In this document: one piece after another, positions 29,513-42,521 of the stretch | Layout of the letters: every line of letters starts with the position of its first letter | Numbering within the stretch: the first letter of the stretch is position 1 | Source of the DNA: Hofstenia miamia | Taxonomy: Eukaryota > Xenacoelomorpha > Acoela > Hofsteniidae | Direction: 5' to 3' | NCBI GenBank assembly: GCA_900660155.1 | Contig: CABFPE010000031.1 | Coordinates: 1,006,111 to 1,052,666 of the forward strand | DNA length: 46,556 nucleotides | Translations under genes and position numbers: made by a program | Notes under the pieces: generated by a model | Databases searched by the model: none | The model's input: the letters and a program-made list of their open reading frames with translations, nothing else | Told to the model about the DNA's origin: nothing

Positions 29513-30936
29513 TGATTTTAAAATAAAAATAGATAAAAACTGAAAGATCATATGGCAGAAAATTTAAATGCTACCAGATGCTTCTAAAATTCTAATATTA
29601 TTTGGAAGTAATTGTAATTCTGTTTGTACTATTTTTTAGCGGTTTACAAGTTATAATCTTACATTTCTCAAATATCATTGGTGATTTCATGTGTAATTAA
29701 TAAATGTCATGCCATGATAATTTTTTTATTATAATTAAAACTTTACTTTTAAAAAATTAAAAATAAGTTCATGCAAAACATATATATTTAATTGAATATT
29801 TTTCGTCATAATAGCATTAAATCAAAATATTTAAAGAGAGCAGAGTCTTTGAGTTGAGATATAGTTGCTCCAAGTTCACGTGTTTCTTTAAGCAAATTCC
29901 GAGCTTAGTTGAATTTTTATAAGTTTCAATTGAAAACATGTTTTTGCATTATTTAAATTTACATTTGCTAAAACAGCAATTTTCTGCTCCCAAAATTATT
30001 CAATGATTGAAAATTTCATTGCAGTTTCCACCCAGGTGTATATTAATAGAAGCACTACTTTGCAAAATTGATATTTGTTTTAATTAAGTTAATGAAATGT
30101 AAAAGTTTGAGGATATATATTATTAATATTTCACACTTTCAAAATGTGCAATTTTAATCTTAAAATTCAGATCTGAATCCAACTGACTTCACTCTAACCA
30201 GTTATTGTCCCACTAATTTCAATTCAATGTAATACACAAGTAGAACACCTTAGACAAAAATTTTGCACAATAAATTTGCTATGATTTTTTGAGTTTACTG
30301 CATTCACATATTCAATATATGAAATATCTGGAAGAGTACAAATATGATCAGTCAACCAAGCCTTAATTAAGCACAGTCATTGCAATTTTAGAGTTATTGC
30401 TTCAAGCTTCAACAACAGCATCCACTCCCCAAGACTACTTTGATGTTAACTTTATGAAAATGCATTCTTTCAGCTTTGTGTTTGAATAGCATCTCTGAAT
30501 TATGTTAATAAATGCTTGGTTACCCACTGCATTGTAGCTTTCAAAGTGAATTAATGTGTACTCTCCATGCTGGTGTAATTTTTATCCTAAGCCAATCCAA
30601 GTTTTTATTTGTATGGTATTCATGTGAAGCCTGAAGCACTCATTGATCATGCTTTTGATTTTTGTTTCTAGTCTTGTTAAGTCCCCTGAGAAAATTTGGC
30701 TTCTGATTTTTTCACTTCATAAATGTCAGATGATTTATTGATTTTTAACAATTTTTTTTTAAAAGTTCAAGGTTCTATGTAACACATAGAACATCTATTA
30801 ATGAATTACATTCTTATACATCCCCACAGGCAAAAGGTGTATAGTGTAATTGATGTTTCATGTAGATTAGTGCTCTTAATTTTTAATCAAAGAATCAATG
30901 AAAAACAAAAAACCCTCTGAGCAGTAGTTGACATTT
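29513..30936. other. 5' flank of SLC34, no gene seen
   Basis: This should include the SLC34 promoter and any upstream non-coding exon, but no core promoter motif is clear enough to call. AT-rich throughout. Confidence 0.5.
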
Positions 30937-31364
30937 AGATTTTCCATATTGTGGTAACATATAAAGTTATTAAATAGAATATGGAGGATAAATTCACATT
31001 AAGATTGAAGTTTTTAGTATTTATAGGCACTTGCTTGAAAGTTTTTTACTTGCATTAAGTGCCCTGCTGCATTCACAAAATCTTAATCACTCTAAACAAA
31101 TTGCAATGCAAATTCTCTTTCAGGGTGTAGTTGCTGCCATTTAAATTAGATTCTTGATTCAGTTTAATCTTTTGTGTCCTAGGAATAATATTTTGAATAC
31201 TTGCAACTGTCACAATCAGCATATTCATATTTCCTGTGGCAATTTTTCATTGAGCACAAATTGCAAATGCCATGCTCATATGTGGAGATTCTGCCAAATA
31301 ATCAGAAACTGAAATTTGAATGAAACTGAATAATACTTCTCATACTTGTGCAAATTTATGATGG
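30937..31364 (+). repeat. 428-bp duplicated segment, copy 1
   Basis: This segment is identical, as far as I can read base by base, to 42522-42949 in the same orientation. It starts AGATTTTCCATATTGTGG and ends CAAATTTATGATGG. It is non-coding and runs directly into a (TA)n tract at its right end. Confidence 0.93.

Positions 31365-31367
<3 letters not shown>

Positions 31368-31399
<32 letters not shown>
31368..31399. repeat. (TA)n microsatellite
   Basis: An uninterrupted TA run immediately after duplicated segment copy 1. Similar runs lie at 32042-32084, 34403-34439, 45504-45539 and 45544-45569. Confidence 0.95.
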
Positions 31400-31403
<4 letters not shown>

Positions 31404-31963
31404 GATATGTGGCATTTTGTATGAAAATCTACATAGATAGCATAATCTTTGTAGACCTGTGAAATAGATTGCAGCACTTTGTACTAGGCTTTTTTGTATA
31501 TGAAAACTATATTTTAAAAACATTATTACACATAATAAATAATGCCTTTAATATCAAAATAAGACAGCAGAAGAACAATAGAAGTAGTTTTATTTACTAA
31601 ACAAGCATCCATAACAAAAAGAAATAAAAAGTTTCTTAAGAAGTTCTTTTTCAAAGTCTTCATTGTATTTTGCTTTTTTGATCTGTCATCACTCATTTCA
31701 AAAATATAAAAATATAGTTAAGCAAGAGTTAATCACATAAAACATTATATAAAAACATTACAAGAACTTGAAAAACACATGTGGGAAAAAACAAAGTTAC
31801 AAATCCCCATTATCTATGTAAACTGTAGAAAGCACCATTTACCTATGCAAACATGAGAAAACAAATTTATTCTCACCGGTATAGAAAGAAGCCTTTGTGC
31901 TACAAAAGTGATTCATGCAATTTTGTTAGATTTCATTGTTTTCATTGGGAGAAAATTGAAAAG

Positions 31964-32034
31964 CAGTGCTTTGTACTATAGGCAAGGCAGCACATTGTAC
32001 ACCACATTTTCACATTTTATAGTACAAAGCACTG
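31964..32034. repeat. perfect 17-bp inverted repeat (hairpin)
   Basis: CAGTGCTTTGTACTATA (31964-31980) and its exact complement (32018-32034) are separated by 37 bases. The CAGTG terminus looks like a transposon end. The whole also has the size of a small RNA hairpin. A related GCACTTTGTACTA lies near 31475. Confidence 0.8.
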
Positions 32035-32037
32035 ATA

Positions 32038-32041
<4 letters not shown>

Positions 32042-32084
<43 letters not shown>
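32042..32084. repeat. (TA)n microsatellite
   Basis: A TA run of about 21 units. It produces a spurious YIYIYI frame. Confidence 0.95.
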
Positions 32085-32087
<3 letters not shown>

Positions 32088-32229
32088 GTGCAAACAGAAG
32101 GTTCCTTTAATTGCATTTAATTTACATCATTACATAGATCATGTTATTAAATATAATATCAGTTCACAGAATGTGTATAACACTCTCAATTTCAATTCCA
32201 TGAATTGCTGATTGATTGTCAAGGCAATG

Positions 32230-33130
32230 ATAGAGTTATTTACACATGCACTGTGGTGAAGTTGAAGTTTTTACAAGGAAAGAAACCACTGCACTTGAGT
32301 TGTGAACTGTTGGTTGTTTCTGGTTATATTGCTCCTTCTAAATTACAACCAAGGTTGAGTAACTTCTGGAAAAGCCACTTTATAGGACATTTGAAGAATT
32401 TGCAAACAATACTAATGTATCAGTAGGCAGTAATAACCAAATCTTCACCCAACAACAGAAAAAGCAGAACAAGTTTTCAAAGTGGCTTCAACATATTTTG
32501 TTTGAAGAACAACCACATGTTCAAACTGCTTCCAAACACTTGAAAAGACATTGCACTGAAGGTAATGGCTTCTTATTCAGGATAGTGGCCAGTAATGAAA
32601 CATAGGTAATCAGAGCTTAAGAATCAGTTTGATAAATGGAGTTCACAAAGTCATCATATCCGCAGAAAACTGTGAGAAAACAAGGCTCAGTCAAGGTGAT
32701 GCACATTATGTACCACTGTAAATTGAATATACTAAAAAGCAGTTTCTGCAGAGCAAACTTAGTTAAGAGTTGCTCTAGTCAGATTCATATTGTTGCATGA
32801 TAATGGGCCTGAACACTGTTAGTAGACAGTGGTAAATCTTCTTGATGACTGGACTGGGATATCTTAGAGCATCCATTCAATTCATCAGATTTGTCATGCT
32901 GTGACATCTTTGTCTTTCCCTAACCATTGAAATGTTTGCATGGCCATAGATTTTATATTACAGAAGATATTTTTGAAGCATACAACACATAAATTGCAAA
33001 AGTGCAAGAATATTGACAGTGACTATGTGGAATAGGCCAATGTTAAACACTGTTATATAATAATTGTTATTTATTTTTGAATTAATACTGAAATTGTGAG
33101 CCACTGAACAGAAATTTTGAAGTGCACCTT
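32230..33130 (+). pseudogene. degenerate mariner transposase
   Basis: Plus-strand blocks in mariner order, with stops and frameshifts: FANNTNVSVGS, FSKWLQHILFEEQPHVQTAS, EGNGFLFRIVASNET (32559-32605; the first catalytic Asp of GDET is Asn here), MEFTKSSYPQKTVRKQGSVK, LLHDNGPEHC (second catalytic Asp, about 32792), EHPFNSSDLSCCD (third, 32868-32910) and PLKCLHGHRF. The spacing fits a mariner DDxD core. The protein cannot be made. The element's inverted ends were not located. Confidence 0.8.
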
Positions 33131-33373
33131 GTACACACATACATGTTATATCAATGTTTTGTACAATCTTGATGGTCTGTGCACTGTGAAATATAATTCA
33201 TATCAGCACAGTATATGCTTTTTGATGGTTGATATATGTGTACATATATCTACCATAAAAATTGTTTAGAGAGTTTTAGTGTTTATAAAACATTATCACT
33301 TTTCTGAAAAAGTATGATTTTGAAAAAATTTGTTTGCATACATTTTATAAAAGCTGAAATATTTTTAGTGCTG

Positions 33374-33584
33374 TTTGTGTATTGCATAATAGAATATACA
33401 ATAGGCACCTGCCTTTTATATGTAACATGAAATTTTGGTTGAAAATGTAACTTCATAAAAATTTTGGGTGTTTACACTATTTGTGTATTGCATAATAGAA
33501 TATACAATAGGCACCTGCCTTTTATATGTAACATGAAATTTTGGGTGAAAATGTAACTTCATAAAAATTTTGGGTGTTTACACT
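33374..33584 (+). repeat. tandem duplication, two 106-bp units
   Basis: The unit starting TTTGTGTATTGCATAATAG at 33374 repeats at 33480 with a period of 106. The only difference I noticed is TTGGTTG versus TTGGGTG. It is non-coding and probably a recent tandem duplication. Confidence 0.93.
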
Positions 33585-33589
33585 CTGTA

Positions 33590-34396
33590 AAGTTTTTTGA
33601 ATCTAAAGCAAAAGATGAATAATTGACTACTGAATTTATTGCTAAGAGATGGGGTTAAAAGGACCACAGTCCCTGGTTGAATGAGATAACAGATATACCA
33701 TTTAGGATATCTTTTTAAATATAATTTAAATAGCTAAGCTATAATATCTAAAATATATCTTAATTTGAAGCATGACCCAAGAAATATCACATTAAGATGT
33801 TTATTATTTGACATGCTTTGAAAATCAAACAAAAAATCATTAGTGTGTTTTTCATGTTCTATGTGTGGTAAACACATATAAAAAAGTTTGAATTAGATAC
33901 TTAAGAAACAAAGAAAAGCATCTGAAATACATCACAAAATTGATAAGAACATGCTATCAATTATTTGCCCTAAGCCATCTTCAAAACTTTTAATGCAGGA
34001 TTGGTCAGATGGTAATTAGTGTTCTGAATTAACTGTTCTTCACATGTTCTGCAAATATGGTACATTTTGTCAAAGATGGGTTAAAGCCCCTATCATATTC
34101 AGGCAAGAATTGCTCAGGTAATGAGATGATTTATTTGATAAATGGAAAATGACAATATACAGTGATAAATGCAAATTCAGGCTCAAATGAAATCAATTAT
34201 TTTCCCTCGATAACCAAAGGAAACTAAAAACATGTGTAATCAAAAGTATTATGCCTTAACTCTTATGGATAAACAAGACCACTTATATTTTTTTGGCACT
34301 ATTTTGTCCTACAGTATATGAATCTTGCACTGTGAAATAAGAGCAAACCTCAATGTATTCAAAATCTCATGTAGTATTTTCTACATTTTCTTGAAG

Positions 34397-34442
<46 letters not shown>

Positions 34443-35035
34443 CTTGTTTTGAATGGTTCTACAACATAGCTATTAGTCAAATATTTAAATATGTTTACTG
34501 TTACATGTCTACTTTACTTTAATGTGATTTTTTATGCATTAAATTTAGATCTGAAGCAGCATTAAGGGAGTGCTTGACAAATTTGCAATTGGATAAAATT
34601 TTAAAATAACTGTGAATGTATTGAAAAATCCTAAGCATTTAAAAATTAATTTTAATTCATTTTTTTGTTTTTAATATATTAATACTTTAGAATGTATACC
34701 TTTACTAATTTTTTTGAAATGAGAAAATTTCTAAAATCCTATTTACTGCATTTTCAATTTTCAATTTTAATGAATTACCTCATATAAATGTAATGAACAT
34801 TGGACACAAGGGGGCTAATCAGAAAAATTCTGGTTTAAAATCAAGCTATTTATCCCTCTGTGTTTGAAGATAGAAATAAAATAGATAAAAGTTCAACCAA
34901 GAGTTTAATTACTTTTCATTGGCAACCTATAAGAGACTTTTTGAAATTGTTAACTAAATACATTTCAAATTACATGTAATAAGAAAATATTAACAAATCT
35001 CCTAGAATTATCATAAGAGTTAAAAGAAACCATAG
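33590..35035. other. no gene seen
   Basis: AT-rich sequence with one (TA)n run at 34403-34439. No coding signal or element ends were recognised. Confidence 0.6.
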
Positions 35036-35853
35036 CCAGATAACAATTTAAGGGCTAAACAACGTTGTTTTGGATTGTTATGTGGTTGTTTTATGTGTCA
35101 AAAACAACGTTGTTTTAATGTCAAAATGGTACCATTTCATTGGTTGAAACAACGTTGCTTCAACAACATCACATTAGGTTGATTTTGGTTGTTTTTATGA
35201 ATGAAACAGCACTATTTTGAGGTCATAACAACGTTGTTTTATGTTTTCACATTATTGTTTTACCATTATTTTAAATACAAAATAAAATTTTATATTTCTA
35301 AGCTGTTCAAACATTGCTGTTTAAACAAACACAAGCCCAGCAAAGGGCAAACCACTATCTTTGAGATACTGTTTGTTGAACATATTTAATACAAACATTT
35401 GTTAAAGATGTAAATGAAAGGCTTGTATATAAATGAAAACAATGAGCATAAAAATCTGCCAAATTTAACACAAATTTTAAAATCTTAAATTAAGCACAAT
35501 TTTGAAATAGTACCTTCTTAAGTCGTGGAAAATCTCTTCAGCTCAATTGTAACATATGTTATTTAACAGTCAATATTAAGGTGTCTAAATATTCATGAAT
35601 AAATTATTTTGAAAATTCACTTAAGTGGTATATTATAATTGTTCACAAATTAAAAATTTCAAAAAAGGTTCTGCAAATCCTTTTTGATATAAAATGATCT
35701 AGTAATAAAAATAACAAAGTGAGTTTTATTTGCAAGCATCTGCTCACTGATTATTTTTACTAAAGTTGTTATTATGATGTTAGTGGTTGCTGCAACAACC
35801 AAAAGTATAAAACAACTATAAACAACGTAAAAACAACCAAAATTGTTATCTGG
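35036..35853. mobile_element. non-autonomous TIR element with AACAACGTTGTT palindromes
   Basis: The left end CCAGATAACAATTT (35036-35049) is the exact inverted complement of the right end at 35840-35853. Near the left end the 12-bp palindrome AACAACGTTGTT occurs at 35058, 35103, 35148 (one change) and 35227. The first three are spaced exactly 45 bases apart. Degenerate AACAAC/GTTGTT units occur near the right end. No transposase is encoded and the superfamily is not recognised. A target duplication is not evident. Confidence 0.7.
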
Positions 35854-36424
35854 GAGGTTTGAAAAATTATTTTTCAAAAGTGTGTGCTTTATGTTTCTAC
35901 TGCAATCAGGGACCTTAATATATTAATGTACTTGTCACAATAAAATACCATAGGATGCTTTGATACAAGGAAGTAATAACAAACATTCGTTTAATGATTC
36001 TTGGCTACTGCAAGGCTAAGTAAATATTTAGTAGGCCTTGGTTACAGCAACAACAAATGTTTTGCAATTTCTGCTTGTTTTTATGTATATAATTTGCCTG
36101 TCTGTACAAACTACTTATAGAAATTGCGTGAAATTTGCATTTTATCTAAATTCTTTTTTCCTAGTGATGATGTGAACTGATTTTCTGTTTATAAATATAT
36201 TTAAGGTTGCAGGCCATGTGCAAAGTACAACTTATAAGCAGGATTGAAAATAAACTCTAACAAGTTGCTTTCAAAATAGTGTGAATTTTCGGCAACTATT
36301 TTGCGCCTATACTTACGCATGCATGACACAATTCTACATTTTTTTACAAATTAAGTAAAAGCATTAACGAAAATGTATGAAATAAAAATCAAAAGTTAAA
36401 CTACATTTTTGCAACGAATTTCAG

Positions 36425-36580
36425 ATTAAGTGCCAATGAATTTCGGAAATGCGACAATAAATTTCGGATAAGATGTTGTTGGAATTTCATTAGCATCTTG
36501 TCCGACATCTATTGTAACAAATTCAAATGACCAATTTCCGAAATTCCTTGTCACTTTTCGAAATTCATTGGAAAAAGGTG
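36425..36580. repeat. foldback repeat built from AATTTCGGA units
   Basis: CCAATGAATTTCGGAAA (about 36432) faces TTTCGAAATTCATTGG (about 36557) in inverted orientation. The inner arms TCGGATAAGATG and CATCTTGTCCGA pair 11 of 12. Further AATTTCGG/CCGAAATT units lie between. It is probably a foldback MITE. Confidence 0.6.
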
Positions 36581-39500
36581 TAGTAAGATCAATAAATATC
36601 TAGTATATTAGGTAAATTGCTAGATTAAAAAATCATAAATTAGATTCAGATAATCAAAACTCCACATAATTTTTGGATATGTAATGGGCGAACAAACAAA
36701 TAATGATACACAATATAATTTTAACTGTAATTTTTGTTGGTATTTTCTGTTATTTTGCATTTCCTGCAGTAAGAGTGTGGAATCGTAGAACATCGAAGAA
36801 CTTCATTGTTGTTTGTGACAAAAAAGCACTATGGAAGTAAATTCTTGCTTTTAAAGCGAATGTTTTAGTTTCAAATAGATGTACTTTTGATGTAAGTGTG
36901 GATAAATTTGGACCCTTTGAATATTATAATGAAGTATAGCAACTTTGTAAGAGCTTGCTTGGTTTTCTTAATGCTAAGCCTTTATCATTAGGGATATAAT
37001 TAGAAATATAATTAAACACATTGATACCAATTTCTCATTTAGAACACACACACACACATATTTATATATGATAAAAGACTAAGTGCATAATTGGGTACTA
37101 TAGCTGGTTAAAAAGCATAAAATTTTAAATTTTTACAATTCAAAACTATGCGTGAACTTCACCATCATTTACTGACATTAAAAATGAAAACATACAATTT
37201 GTGCAACTTCTCAAGACCCAACAGAATTTTTTATAAATTTTAATTATTTCATTATCTTAGCCCAAAGTAATGGGCAATTGTGTGAAATTGTATCAAATTT
37301 CTCAACAAAATAGGATTATTTTGGAAACAACGATATTTTTGTGTAATATTTTTCCAATAAAATTTGCACTAAATTGAATACATTATGTATTTTAAATTAT
37401 TGGATTTCATTGTGCACTACAATGAAGAATTGTTGTTTTAATGATATAGGATTAATTAAAGTACAAAGTCTTCACATAAAATATGAATGTGTGCCTACTC
37501 GTCAAAATAAATAAAATTCAAGAAAACAAACATCCCAAAATGTAAAAATCTTGCTAAAATCAATGAAATTTTAAAATTACGAACAATTTCGCTGGGTTTT
37601 GAGAAGTGTTTCTTGTAATTTTGGAAAAGGTGCATGAAGTCGGACCATATTAGTGAATTAGAATACAATAATTTGATGCACCCTATTGGGTACAAAAGAA
37701 TTTGGTTTTTGCACCACTTTAACGAACTATTTTTATTTAAGAGGTGGCCTGGGTCCCCTCTGTATCTGCCCTTGATGTATATTAAACTTCGATGACCATC
37801 CAATTTTGTACATCTTTAATAATAGTTCAATCATTCTACCATTAGCAATAAAAAATGTACTAAATTGGTGAAACATATATTCACTTGGAAGTGATAAATG
37901 TTTTACATATATACATTTTAAAAACATGAGTTTTGTTACAAGATTACATTTTTTAATGTGCTCTTAGTTTGAGGACATATTGATACGAATATCCTTACTG
38001 CTACTTGAGTATTCCTTTTTGGTATTCACAACAATTGATTGCAAAGTATTTTGATAAATTGCAATAGACGTTAATAAATTTGCATGTTATGGGGTGCTTT
38101 CTCAGCACAACTTTAAGAAATAATGTTATATCTTTGAAAGAAGATTTGGCCTCAAAAATATATTAGGAAAACGAATAGTTGGAAATGGAATAATTCATTT
38201 TATTAATTTCTACCTGCGATTTTAATAAGTTGTTCCGTAAGAATTAATTTTATACATCCAACATTAATTGGGCATACAATGGGTATATTTGTGCTTATCT
38301 ATATGCAAAATTGTGTTGTGAGAACATTAATTTTTCAAATATTTTTAGTACACGGGTCAAATCAGTGCACCTTATGACGTCAGAGCTCCTGAATATCAAA
38401 GTTATTTATTCTATTAGTATTCAGCCATATGTAGGCCATAGTCCTGTCAAGCTTCGCTGCTTGGTGATGAATATCATTGATTCCTTAGTTCCCTTTTTGC
38501 ATACGCCAGTATCAAAAATACCAATATTTCTAATGTAAAATCAAAACATTATCTAAAACAAAATGTAACAATGTGAATCTTCACAGAAAAATTAACAAAA
38601 TTTCAAAGCACTGATATTCATGAATGCTAGGTATTGCTCTAAACAATTCTGAATTTCACTTAAATTTCAAGGAAGAATTTGGGAATATACTAGTTTGAAT
38701 TCTCCAATTCACTTAGAATTATATTCCAAAAATATCTTAATTTTATGTTTAAGAATGAATATAAAAATTTTAAGTAACTGTCTAGTTAAAAATAATAAAT
38801 TTAGTAATCACACCGTCAGAAGTTAGTTATCGACTTGACAGCCAAATTTTGTTTACCTTAAGTGTAAATAAGGACGCCTAAATAAAATACGTGCTGTATC
38901 TTTGGGATAAACATAAAAAGTGATTTTAGATACAGCGACGTTTGATGTCTGTTGCAAGGACATCATTTTGTTTATGCAAAAAAATCTAATCAATGCAGAA
39001 TTATGAAAGCTTTACCAGACTTTGATTTATTTCAAATTAGTTTTGTTTAAATAAAATTTCTTAAAAATCAATATGTAAGGAGGCGACATCAACTTTCAAT
39101 CATGTAATCAATCTAAAATAGTAACTTTTCACTTTGAGGGTGGTTAATCTATATCTCTGACAAATATGTTTGAATAGAGAATTTGATTATAACCACTTGC
39201 AAGTAAGCACAAATTTCATCAGATTCACTAAAAATTACTGCTTGTGAAAGTACAGTTTATTGCAATTTTGCATATTTGTATTGCTAATTTTAAATTGAAG
39301 CATATTTATTGCCAGTGAATGACGGTTTGAGGGTACTTTTCGTTTTGAAAGACAGATGCAAAGTCTAATGATGAGATCATGTCAATGGAAATACCAATCA
39401 TGTTATAGCTAAGCCCTGATTTTATTTACTGATGCTCCAAAATGAATAAAATATTGTAGGATTTTGGAAAAAACAGTTTGAAAAATTTTTGTAGGCGAAT

Positions 39501-42500
39501 GTTCAACAGTAATACGACATTTTCAAAAGGAAGAAGCTGTTTTTGCATTTTACGAGAACATATTTAGTATTGCAAAATGGATACATGTATTTCAGATAGA
39601 GAGGGATTAATGAGACAAGGTTAGTCTGGAAGTTGTGCTTTGCAATTATGGATAGGATGTGGTCTTAGCCGCTATTTATTTCAATGGCTGGAACATTCTT
39701 TGTATAGATGTAAGCATTCATTTGTATGAAACATTTCGTAGGAGGTTTCGAAAAATATATTGCAAAGTATGATTTCATTTCTTCATACCATCCAAGAACG
39801 ACTAGAGTTTGCCATCATTATCAGAACCGTAACATATGAAAACAGGCAATACTTTGACTTGTACAATGAGTACTCAAACGACTTTTTCAGAAATAAGTTT
39901 AGATCTTAAAGTGTTTTTATTACTTTTACATGGAGCTTTATGGTTTTCTATGATTAGATTCCAGGAGAATTGGTTAAAGAAACTATCTGGCGTAGCTTTC
40001 TTTTGTAATTTAAATTACTTAGAAAATTCCAAAAAATCTCTGAAATTTTCCATGCCCAAACTATAAGAGGCTCACTGTTTTTGGCCTGACCCAAGCCCAC
40101 AGCTCACGTACTGTCTCAAAATTGGTCTAGGCTGGCTCGGCAGCGGATCCAATTCGGCTGAATTGCTCAAACTAGGCTTGCAATCCTTAGTCAAATCTTC
40201 TTTCCCAATATAAATGTTCATTCCATTTTGATTTTTAAATGAAGTTTTTCTTGATATCCCCACACATTGGGATTCGCAATATTTCGATAAGTAACATGCT
40301 AAATTCTATTCGCGCTTGGAATTGGATATTCCCACTGCCTCATATCTGTAAATAGATGTCCCTCACTAGTACATCTATCGTGCTTTCAATATTATAACAT
40401 ATGCTGATTGTGAAGCATTTTGGGTCCTGAATATATAATGATAGTAAAATTTTGGTCTAATTTTTTGTTTGAACAAGTGTGAATCAAACTCCTTTGGCAT
40501 TGCAATTTACTGAAATTATAGCAAAAATTTGGGTCAAATACCTCCTATCAATAATTCCAGTCACAAAGAAAACTTTCTAATTTTATGAATAATAGTATTG
40601 TTTACTTATAAGAATTTGAAAATTTCACATGTCACATGTTACTGTCATAAGTTCTTCGAAGAGTGGACTCAGTTGAAAGTTTACTGATTAGGTTATGAGT
40701 AGCCTCGATATTTTAATGCTAGTAGTAATATCGGGCATGAAGATACATTTAACATTAATTAAATGTCACTACTGATAAAAAATTTTCTAAAGCACTATAA
40801 GGATACATCCCTACCAGAAATTTCTAGATCCGTCACTGATGCACATGGTATGACATATGAGCTGAGCAAAAACTGTTTGGTTGCGTAAATTCGGAGAAAT
40901 ACAGTAAATCTGGTGGTAGTAAATTATATTTAAAATGCATAAAATTTAATGAAAAAGCTTTTTTGTCTGCAAATACAAATAGCTGTTAACCCAATTAATT
41001 GACGCAACGATGGTCATTTAATCAATAGAGAATAGTGCGTGATAAAGTCGCTCTCCGGAGAAATGTATGAATATGCTTAATTAACTGAATGATGCAATTT
41101 GAGGAAAGTGGAATTGCAAATAATATACGCTCTTAACTCAACTATAAAATTAACGCAACGTCTTTCCAGCTGGTAAAAGAAAAGTAACCAACAATTACAA
41201 TACAGAAACAGTCCAGGGCGGTTTTGAAGGAGCAAAATTTAAGTACCGTGTGATGCAAGAAGCATTGACATAGACAAATGGTCAATATTTGCTTTTTCTG
41301 TCTTCGAAATGTTTACATGTTATATGTACTATTGCTCTTTAAACTGTAATTAACTTATAATTCTTTGGTAAAAGTATTATGGACGCTAACATCTGAAATT
41401 AACATATAATTTTTAAGTAAAAATATTATGAACTCTAACATACTCATCCTTCTTTAGAATACTCTTACAGTGAATTAAGGTTTTCAATTTTGCCTCAATC
41501 TACTCTAGAAATATAACTACATTTGTAGAGTATTTTTACGGTTTCTATACATCCACCAGTTCCCTTTCTTCTGCTCTAAACGTGAGGAGTAATACAGAAG
41601 ACAGTACCACGCAGTCTGAATATAACCATGTAACTTCTTGTCATTGTTCCAGTCTAACTTGATAAATTGTTTAGGAAATCAGTGCCAATTTTGTTAGTAA
41701 GGATTAAATCTCCCAGATGTACACTACAAATTCAACGACAAACCAATGATTTGTTGTGGGATGCAATAAAGTAGAATATGCATGCAGAACAAATCAAGTG
41801 CTTCACCCGCAATCATGATTTAGGTATGAGTACATATCTATTTTTGTTATTTTAGTATAATAATGTGTTGAATGGAATATACTGCAAATATAGTATTTGA
41901 ATAATTTTTCGTAATATTATAAATTTCAGTTTGAAAACATTAATATTTTCCGCAAAATTTCTCGAATATATATAATATTGCATTTTTAGATATTAATGTA
42001 TCAACATAGTCTTAGGTTTCTATTATTTATATTTCATATAAATTGGGGACATACCAATAATACCTTGACGCTTGTGTATCATTTACCGATCTTCTTTTGG
42101 CGTTCGACATTCAGATACGCACCACCTATTGGCATTTATCACTAAATCCTGATCACAAATGTATCTCTTATTTTTCTAGTTTACTTTGACAGCCGCTTCA
42201 TATTTTATTAATTAGAATTTTTCTAGATCTACACTCAAATTTTCCCTGCATTACTTACTTCTTCACTTGTCCTTTTTTTGTTTCTTTTCTTTTTCATCTT
42301 TTGTAAAATCTTGTCATACTTAGTCGTTTGCAGTTCTCTAGGCATCTTTCCTTCCTTTATTTTCATTATATAAAAACAATGACCTACATGAAATTATTGT
42401 TATCAAATACGGTTAGTGTTAGCAAGTCTTTCCCCATGGAACTGTTGCCAACTTAAACTTTAAAGATCTTTAAAGTTCTTTCAAGTTCTTATAAGAATTT

Positions 42501-42520
42501 TTAAAATTGTCACTATAATT
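36580..42520. other. 6 kb without a recognised gene
   Basis: AT-rich. Short frames (such as 37495-37803 minus, 38311-38538 plus and 39836-40066 plus) lack domains or conserved blocks. Near 37741-37774 the minus strand reads CAAGGGCAGATACAGAGGGG, similar to ends of some DNA transposons, with no partner found. A GC-richer patch lies at about 40080-40180. Confidence 0.5.
42456..42477. repeat. 22-bp perfect palindrome
   Basis: The half-site AACTTTAAAGA at 42456-42466 is followed directly by its exact inverted complement to 42477, with no spacer. A second small palindrome, TTCTTATAAGAA, follows shortly after. Both precede duplicated segment copy 2. Confidence 0.9.
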
Positions 42521-42521
42521 A

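Noticed and set aside
31908..32120. 70-codon frame with a YIYIYI run
   Set aside because: Most of it is a translated (TA)n microsatellite and an inverted repeat; no domain.
38311..38538. 75-codon plus-strand frame
   Set aside because: No recognisable motif and no supporting splice sites.
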